Source of the DNA: Acidicapsa ligni
Lineage (GTDB): Bacteria > Acidobacteriota > Terriglobia > Terriglobales > Acidobacteriaceae
Assembly: GCF_025685655.1 (NCBI RefSeq)
Contig: NZ_JAGSYG010000002.1
Span: 682,001-746,000, forward strand
Reading direction: 5' to 3'
DNA length: 64,000 bases
Shown here: positions 58,890-64,000 of the stretch, in pieces
Numbering within the stretch: position 1 is the stretch's first letter
Layout: every line of letters begins with the position of its first letter
Notes under the pieces: model-generated
What the model saw: only the letters and a program-made list of their open reading frames with translations
What the model was told of the DNA's origin: nothing
Databases searched by the model: none
Made by a program: the position numbers and the translations under genes

Positions 58890-59998
58890 TTCGCCTCGCT
58901 TTCAATCTCAGGTAAAGTTTGTCCGTCGAGTTCGCTGGAGAGATAAGCGGCTTCGACTGTGCGCATGGTATCGAGTGCATCGGAGACTCGTGTTGGGAGT
59001 TCGCTGGATGCGCCGCAGACAAAGGCCTGCAACGAACCCATAGATCCCATGAACGCTTCCGGAAACCAGTTGCCCTCGGTTGGCAGCGTCTGCCATTTGC
59101 CTGCGTCTTCGCCGGTTCGAGGTGCATAACGCAGGCGATCGGGCTTGCCCGCAGGATAGTCTAGGTTCACGCCCATGATGGCCTCAAGCGCGCCTTCTGT
59201 GCCTTCCCAGGTGACCTGGCTTTGCTGCGTCTCGGGATAGGTATGCGCGTGTGTAGAAGAGATGCTGACGCGCTTCCAATCGTCGTATTCGAGGATGATG
59301 ACAGAGCGCGTTGCAACCAGATCGGGAGTCAGCGGATTACGCGACGTCTTGGCGAGAACCCTGCGCGGATTGCCGAACCACGCGCGGCAGAGATCGACGT
59401 AGTGGATGCTGTGATAGAGAATTTCAAGTCGCGAAAGCCGCGCCATAAAGTTCCAAAGATCCCAGGGCATAAACACGGTGACGTCGACTTTCATATCGTG
59501 GACGTCGCCGATGGTTCCTGCCAGTGCGATGTTGCGTGCAGCCTGCATCACTGGGGACCAGCGAAGCTGAAAATTGACAGCGGCTGTCAGGTCTTTCTCG
59601 CGACAGAGGCGCTCGATGGCGACTGCTTCGGCGAGAGTTTCGCCCATGGGTTTCTGGATCAGGACCGCGGCTCCATCCGGAAGCTGCGCCAGAACTTTGA
59701 GGATTGCGTTTGCCGGTACAGCTACATCGAAGATGACCTCGGACGGAAGCTGCGGCAATGCCTCAGCAACCGAGGAATAAACCTTCGGAATATCGAACCT
59801 GGCCGCGAGCGATTCTGCCTTGGTCTTGTCTGGATCAAGGATGGCAATAACCGGAAAACCAGCTTTGCGATAGGCGGGCAGGTGCGCATCATTCACGATG
59901 CCGCCAGCTCCTACGGAGACTATAGGGCGTGGAATAAAGTTCAGTTCTGACGCGTTCAGTTGTGAGTTAGAAATAGGAATCAGATTGGACACGGTCAT
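58886..59998 (-). CDS. Gfo/Idh/MocA-family oxidoreductase
   Basis: 370-residue NAD(P)-dependent sugar oxidoreductase. The N-terminal Rossmann fold begins IVSVGAGGIVNDAHLPAYRK; the family lysine is in AVLIQKPMGETLAEA; the substrate domain has LEILYHSIHYVDLCRAWFG with the catalytic His region. It is first in the three-gene operon with the SDR and FAH-type hydrolase, so it may oxidise L-fucose or a derived acid. It is longer at the N-terminus than most members by about 20 residues. No good ribosome site precedes ATG 59998. Confidence 0.85.
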   Translation of the reverse strand: MTVSNLIPISNSQLNASELNFIPRPIVSVGAGGIVNDAHLPAYRKAGFPVIAILDPDKTKAESLAARFDIPKVYSSVAEALPQLPSEVIFDVAVPANAILKVLAQLPDGAAVLIQKPMGETLAEAVAIERLCREKDLTAAVNFQLRWSPVMQAARNIALAGTIGDVHDMKVDVTVFMPWDLWNFMARLSRLEILYHSIHYVDLCRAWFGNPRRVLAKTSRNPLTPDLVATRSVIILEYDDWKRVSISSTHAHTYPETQQSQVTWEGTEGALEAIMGVNLDYPAGKPDRLRYAPRTGEDAGKWQTLPTEGNWFPEAFMGSMGSLQAFVCGASSELPTRVSDALDTMRTVEAAYLSSELDGQTLPEIESEAK

Positions 59999-60254
59999 AG
60001 TGCGTACTTGTTCTCAGGGGGGATTTTTCTTGCCAGACGGGGAAATCATACATGGTAGCGTCCGGCATTGTCAGTCATCGATAAAGTTGTGAACTTCGTT
60101 TTTGCTGTGACTGCGTGCTTTCGGTGCAGTTCCGAATGGTGCAAGAGGATGCGAGATGGTGGGAGGAGATGAAGAAGAAGCCGTGCAAGGAATCCGGCAA
60201 TAGAGTCAGGCCATAAAGGTTGGTGCTTTCCTGCTAGTGTTTCCCCAGCCGTGG

Positions 60255-60476
60255 CTAATTTTCCGTTGGGAAAGCTTCCAGCTTATGGCCGCCATCACGC
60301 TGCTTGACCAGCATTTGTACTTTACCTTCAGCGGCATCCAGTTCCTGCTTGCATGCGGCAGACAAGCTCACGCCTTCTTCAAACAGCTTGAGGGACTGCT
60401 CCAGGGCAAGGTCGCCCTGTTCCAGTTGTTCGACGATAACTTCCAGCTTTTTTAGTGACTCTTCAAATTTTGCCAT
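60255..60476 (-). CDS. xseB: exodeoxyribonuclease VII small subunit
   Basis: 73-residue XseB: MAKFEESLKKLEVIVEQLEQ, then GDLALEQSLKLFEEGVSL and KVQMLV, which matches the family end to end. It binds XseA, which is not in the window, to degrade single-stranded DNA. It is downstream of the methionine gene on the same strand with 43 bp between. The 256 bp beyond its stop (to 59999) contain no gene. Confidence 0.95.
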   Translation of the reverse strand: MAKFEESLKKLEVIVEQLEQGDLALEQSLKLFEEGVSLSAACKQELDAAEGKVQMLVKQRDGGHKLEAFPTEN

Positions 60477-60519
60477 CGTGCTGTAATTGCTCCTGAATAC
60501 TGCGAACGCGACGAAATAC

Positions 60520-62427
60520 TTATCGCGGAAGGCTTGTTTGTGGCAACACGGAAGCGATGGCTTCAGCGGCCAGTGCGTAACGGCCAAAGGGTGCGCTGAC
60601 CTGCACTCCCTGGACCATCGGGCGTGCTTCCGTAAGCATCTCCTGGGCGATTCGGACGCCCTCCATGCGAGCGGCATCGGGATTTTCTGCCTGGGCCATG
60701 CGCAGCATGACTGCTTCGGGCATGGACACGCGCAGGTCGTTACGCATGAACTCGGCATTGCGCAGGCTGGTGAGTGGCCAGATACCGGCGATCACCGGAA
60801 TGCGGAACTCCTCGATGCGCTTGAGAAAGCTTTCCAACAGGCGCAGATCGAAGACCGGCTGCGTGATGGCGTATTCAGCCCCGGCTTCCACCTTCCACGC
60901 GAAGCGGCGAATCTCCTGTTCAATATCTGGGACACCGGGATTGGCGGCGACGGCAATAGTGAAGTTCGTCGATGCCCCAATCGAATTGCTACCGATATCG
61001 AGCCCGTGATTGAGGCGGCGGACGATATTGACGAGACCGATTGCATCCACATCAAAGACCGCGGTTGCGTCGGGATAGTTGCCCAGCTTGGGCGGATCGC
61101 CGGTGAGGCAAAGAACATTGCGCAGGCCGATCGACGAAGCTCCCAGCAAATCGGACTGGATACTGAGGACGTTGCGGTCGCGGCAGGTGTAATGCAGCAC
61201 CGTTTCAATGCCGGCCTGCTGCTGAATCTGAATGCAGAGGCTCTGAGCGCTCATGCGAGCAGAGGCGCGAGGCGAATCCGGAATGTTGATCGCGTGAACG
61301 CCGAGCGAGGCTAGGAGGCGAGCGCCTTCAATCTCCTTAATGCAATCGATCCCACGTGGTGGAACAATTTCAACCAGCGTGACGAAAGTGCCTTCGGCAA
61401 TCAGCGCTCCAATACGGGAGCGTTCCGCGAGCGGAGCCGGAGGAATTTCAATGGTGTTTGTAGCAGTTGCATTCTTCTGGGCCGCTATTCCGGAGGCCGA
61501 ATTCTGGTTGCGATTTTGGGCATCGATAGCCCGGATGGCTGACTTCATGGCGCGGATATGATTCGGAGTGGTTCCGCAACAGCCGCCGACGAATTGTGCT
61601 CCGGCCTTGATCGCCTTGCGTGCGAAGCTGGCCATATACTCCGGCGAGCAAAGATAGATGTTGCGCCCTTCAATCGCGCGGGGCATGCCTGCATTGGGCA
61701 TGGCAACAATGGGCAGGGAACTGGCAGCACGCATTGCTTCAATTGCGGTTAGAACATTTGCCGGACCGGTAGAGCAGTTGCAGCCGATCGCATCCGCGCC
61801 CCACTCCGTGAGCAGTGTCGCGGCCTGGCCGGGCGACGATCCGTCGAGGCAGTTGCCATCGTCATCCACGGTGACCATGAGGAAGACGGGCAGTTCCGGA
61901 GCAGTCGCCTTGGCGGCCAGCAGGGCCTCGCGAGCCTCGTTCAACGCCGGCATGGTCTCAATGATCAAAAGATCTGCACCGGCGGAGGCAAGGGCTCCTA
62001 TCTGCTCGGCAAAGGCAGCGCGAGCCTCTTCCAGGCTGGTCTTGCCCAATGGCTCAAGATGCACGCCCAGCGGGCCGATGGATCCGGCAACCCACGCGTC
62101 GCCTGCCTGCTTGTCTTTCAGGTGCTCGGCAGCTTGGCGCGCAATGCGTACTCCCGCCTCGTTGATCTCGACGGTGCGGCTGGCAAGGCCATGACGAGCC
62201 AAGCGGAAGCGATTGGCTCCGAAGGTGTTCGTCTCCAAAATTTCGGCGCCGCTCTGCAGATACTCCTCATGAACGGAGAGGATCAGGGCCGGGTCGGAGA
62301 GGTTGAGTTCGTCGTAACAGCGGTTGATAAAAACTCCGCGAGCATAGAGCACAGTACCCATTGCTCCGTCACAAAGGACCGGTCGGTCGGCAAAAATGTC
62401 TTTCAGTGTACGCACGTTACCAATCAT
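60520..62427 (-). CDS. bifunctional homocysteine S-methyltransferase / methylenetetrahydrofolate reductase
   Basis: 635-residue fusion, as in Bacillus YitJ. Residues 1-300 are a homocysteine methyltransferase: LCDGAMGTVLYARGV, ETNTFGANRFRLA, the zinc Cys of IGCNCSTGP and the CC pair of FVGGCCGTTP. After a linker (about 300-350), residues 355-620 are MTHFR: LVEIVPPRGID, HYTCRDRN, LCLTGDPPKLG and the FAD region GAEYAITQPVFD. Together they reduce methylene-THF and methylate homocysteine to methionine. The start ATG 62427 has no ribosome site, so an earlier start cannot be excluded. Confidence 0.92.
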   Translation of the reverse strand: MIGNVRTLKDIFADRPVLCDGAMGTVLYARGVFINRCYDELNLSDPALILSVHEEYLQSGAEILETNTFGANRFRLARHGLASRTVEINEAGVRIARQAAEHLKDKQAGDAWVAGSIGPLGVHLEPLGKTSLEEARAAFAEQIGALASAGADLLIIETMPALNEAREALLAAKATAPELPVFLMVTVDDDGNCLDGSSPGQAATLLTEWGADAIGCNCSTGPANVLTAIEAMRAASSLPIVAMPNAGMPRAIEGRNIYLCSPEYMASFARKAIKAGAQFVGGCCGTTPNHIRAMKSAIRAIDAQNRNQNSASGIAAQKNATATNTIEIPPAPLAERSRIGALIAEGTFVTLVEIVPPRGIDCIKEIEGARLLASLGVHAINIPDSPRASARMSAQSLCIQIQQQAGIETVLHYTCRDRNVLSIQSDLLGASSIGLRNVLCLTGDPPKLGNYPDATAVFDVDAIGLVNIVRRLNHGLDIGSNSIGASTNFTIAVAANPGVPDIEQEIRRFAWKVEAGAEYAITQPVFDLRLLESFLKRIEEFRIPVIAGIWPLTSLRNAEFMRNDLRVSMPEAVMLRMAQAENPDAARMEGVRIAQEMLTEARPMVQGVQVSAPFGRYALAAEAIASVLPQTSLPR

Positions 62428-62639
62428 GCTATCGCGTTTCCGAACCGCCTGTCGCGATTGTCGAAGGCAACTGCTTTCCTGTGTCAATGGTCCGCGTCCA
62501 AGCAGAAGCGACCGCAAGGGAAGACAGCGTTATTGGGTTCAGACATATAGAAGGGGCAGGGGCAACTGGCTGAGGCCTGCAGGTCGACCCGTATTTGTTA
62601 TACTTTGCCAGTCAGCTCGTTTATCTGAGGTATAGGATT

Positions 62640-64000
62640 TTGAAGAAGAGAAGTCTCGTAATTTGCGCCCTGGCGGCACTGGTGACCGCGGGTGTACTGG
62701 CGGGCTGTGGTAGTAACCTTTATTTTGCTGGTCGAGTTCTGCCTCCCAGCGGAATCGCCAATCGCGTTCTGATTGCTATTCAGAACCCCAGTCCGGCTTC
62801 TCGCGGCGCACTCCAGTTTGTGGATGCGTTCTACGATATTCGGCAGAGCTTTAAGGATACGATCCCGTTTTTCAGCATCGCTGGATATAGCGGCGCGCTT
62901 CCGATCACCATCCAGAACATGCCCGAAGAGCAGCTCGGGGCAGTCTATGGATCGGGCGACGGCACCTTTACGCTGATCAACTATGCGAAAGAAACGACAT
63001 CGGGACCGGCTGCTACGCTGAGCTCGCTGTCCTCTAGCATATTTGTCTCCCGTAACCAGCTTTTCGTCTTTGCCGCCAGCCAGCAGACACACGTGATGAC
63101 GGTGGTGGACAGCGCAGCGGGCAAGCAATACAGCCTGAGCCTGCCGGGCGTTTATCGCGTTTCGACGAATCCCGGCGGATCGATGGCGCTGGCTTTCGTG
63201 CAGAACTCGAATTTTGTGTATTACCCGCGCAAATTGCAGACATCCGAGTCCACATCGCTGGCAGCATACTTTCTGACGAATCACAGCTGGCCGCAGCCGT
63301 ATGTTGATTGCGAGCCGCAGAATTTGCCCGGCATGTGCCTGGCTCAAATGCAGAGCCCGGACAGTTTGAACACGAATTCCAACCTCTTTGCAGGCGCGCC
63401 GCTTAGCTTCGACCGTCCTGTAAAGGCGCTGTTTTCGGCAGATGGCTCTTCGGCCTATATCCTGAACTGCGGACCGGAGTGCGGCGGAACGGCATCCTCG
63501 GTATCGATTGTTCCCATCGCTCCCATGATTCTGCAGAGTGGCCAGCAATCCGGCCAGTTGCCGACGCAGAGCGCGCTGACCAAGGCGACGATTCTTGCCC
63601 CTGGTGGAGCAAGCAATGGGCTGGTGAATTCGAATATGTTGTACGTCATGGGTCAGCAACCGCAGACTCAGGCCGACGGCCAGGTGCTCTACGCTGGAAA
63701 TCTGACACAGATCAATCTGACCAACAACAGTCTTGCCGGTCAGGCTATCTCGGTGAGCGATGGCGCTCCCGGACAGCCGACGAAGATGATTCTGGCGGAT
63801 GACAACACGCTCTGGGTTGGTACAACTCGTTGCTCAGAGGGTGTGCGCTTTGCCCAGGGACTGCCCTACGGTTGCCTGACAATGCTTACGACCTCAAGCG
63901 ATCCAGGCACTCCCCCAACGGTTACGATGATCGAGCCTTTCCAGGGCGATCTGACCGGTATTGCCGCGGTGACAACTCTGCATAAGATCTATATTGCCGA
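62640..64000 (+). CDS. secreted lipoprotein, C-terminus outside window
   Basis: At least 453 residues, open to base 64000. It starts at TTG 62640 with a lipoprotein signal: KKRSLVICALAALVTAGVLA followed by GC, so Cys 24 would be lipidated. The rest is strand-rich with many Ser/Thr/Asn and repeats of the kind FVSRNQLFVFAASQ and KALFSADGSSAYILN, resembling lipid-anchored beta-propellers. A -10-like TATACT is at 62599-62604. Function unknown; an envelope or extracellular binding protein is likely. Confidence 0.75.
   Translation, partial: MKKRSLVICALAALVTAGVLAGCGSNLYFAGRVLPPSGIANRVLIAIQNPSPASRGALQFVDAFYDIRQSFKDTIPFFSIAGYSGALPITIQNMPEEQLGAVYGSGDGTFTLINYAKETTSGPAATLSSLSSSIFVSRNQLFVFAASQQTHVMTVVDSAAGKQYSLSLPGVYRVSTNPGGSMALAFVQNSNFVYYPRKLQTSESTSLAAYFLTNHSWPQPYVDCEPQNLPGMCLAQMQSPDSLNTNSNLFAGAPLSFDRPVKALFSADGSSAYILNCGPECGGTASSVSIVPIAPMILQSGQQSGQLPTQSALTKATILAPGGASNGLVNSNMLYVMGQQPQTQADGQVLYAGNLTQINLTNNSLAGQAISVSDGAPGQPTKMILADDNTLWVGTTRCSEGVRFAQGLPYGCLTMLTTSSDPGTPPTVTMIEPFQGDLTGIAAVTTLHKIYIA

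Overview
The window looks like chromosome from an acidobacterium, most likely class Terriglobia (subdivision 1). This is inferred from the mix of families: a nuo cluster with a second nuoM, BON/glycine-zipper and BBP2-type outer-membrane proteins, a five-haem cytochrome fused to TPRs, and GCAA-rich dispersed repeats with a GATTCCC...GGGAATGAC core. No rRNA, convincing tRNA or CRISPR array was seen. Base composition is fairly GC-rich, except for one visibly AT-rich insert. || Region 1 (1-7113) is a ureide/purine salvage island: allantoate amidohydrolase (cut by the window start), allantoinase, guanine deaminase, a core MetE-like methyltransferase, an NCS1 nucleobase/allantoin permease and a class III aminotransferase. 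Region 2 (7234-14357) holds a RES/Xre toxin-antitoxin pair with a clear promoter, a membrane protein, ClpC, a LolD-like ABC ATPase, a small unknown protein and a secreted Ycf48-like protein. Region 3 (14740-22093) is sugar-nucleotide and glycan metabolism: UDP-xylose synthase and UDP-glucose dehydrogenase; mannose-6-phosphate isomerase with an HD protein; and a GDP-mannose 3,5-epimerase-like enzyme with a GT26 glycosyltransferase. Region 4 (22382-26079) holds a BON protein, a small zinc-ribbon protein, a branched-chain aminotransferase, a field of dispersed repeats, and an XRE/membrane-protein pair. || Region 5 (26146-30686) is the most unusual part. It is a 4.54-kb IS1595-family element with 23-bp terminal inverted repeats (21 of 23 identical) and an 8-bp target duplication. 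It carries the transposase plus about eleven small passenger genes. These include an XRE regulator module, a divergent pair of small genes, and a six-gene operon of unknown small proteins. That operon starts from a near-consensus promoter just inside the right end and contains a duplicated gene. A gene-poor stretch next to the transposase may form a structured RNA. || Region 6 (30781-38837) holds a secreted protein, a PfkB kinase, a metallophosphoesterase, an aldo/keto reductase, a tiny membrane protein, cytochrome c and the penta-haem TPR protein. Region 7 (39302-51531) is a tightly overlapped complex I operon, nuoABCDIHJKLM-M2-N. It has two NuoM-type antiporter subunits and no nuoEFG. Region 8 (51887-59998) holds a beta-barrel porin and a thiolase, followed by an L-fucose oxidation cluster: fuconolactonase, FucP transporter, FAH-type hydrolase, SDR and Gfo/Idh/MocA. 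The window ends with xseB, a fused homocysteine methyltransferase/MTHFR, and a lipoprotein that runs off the end.
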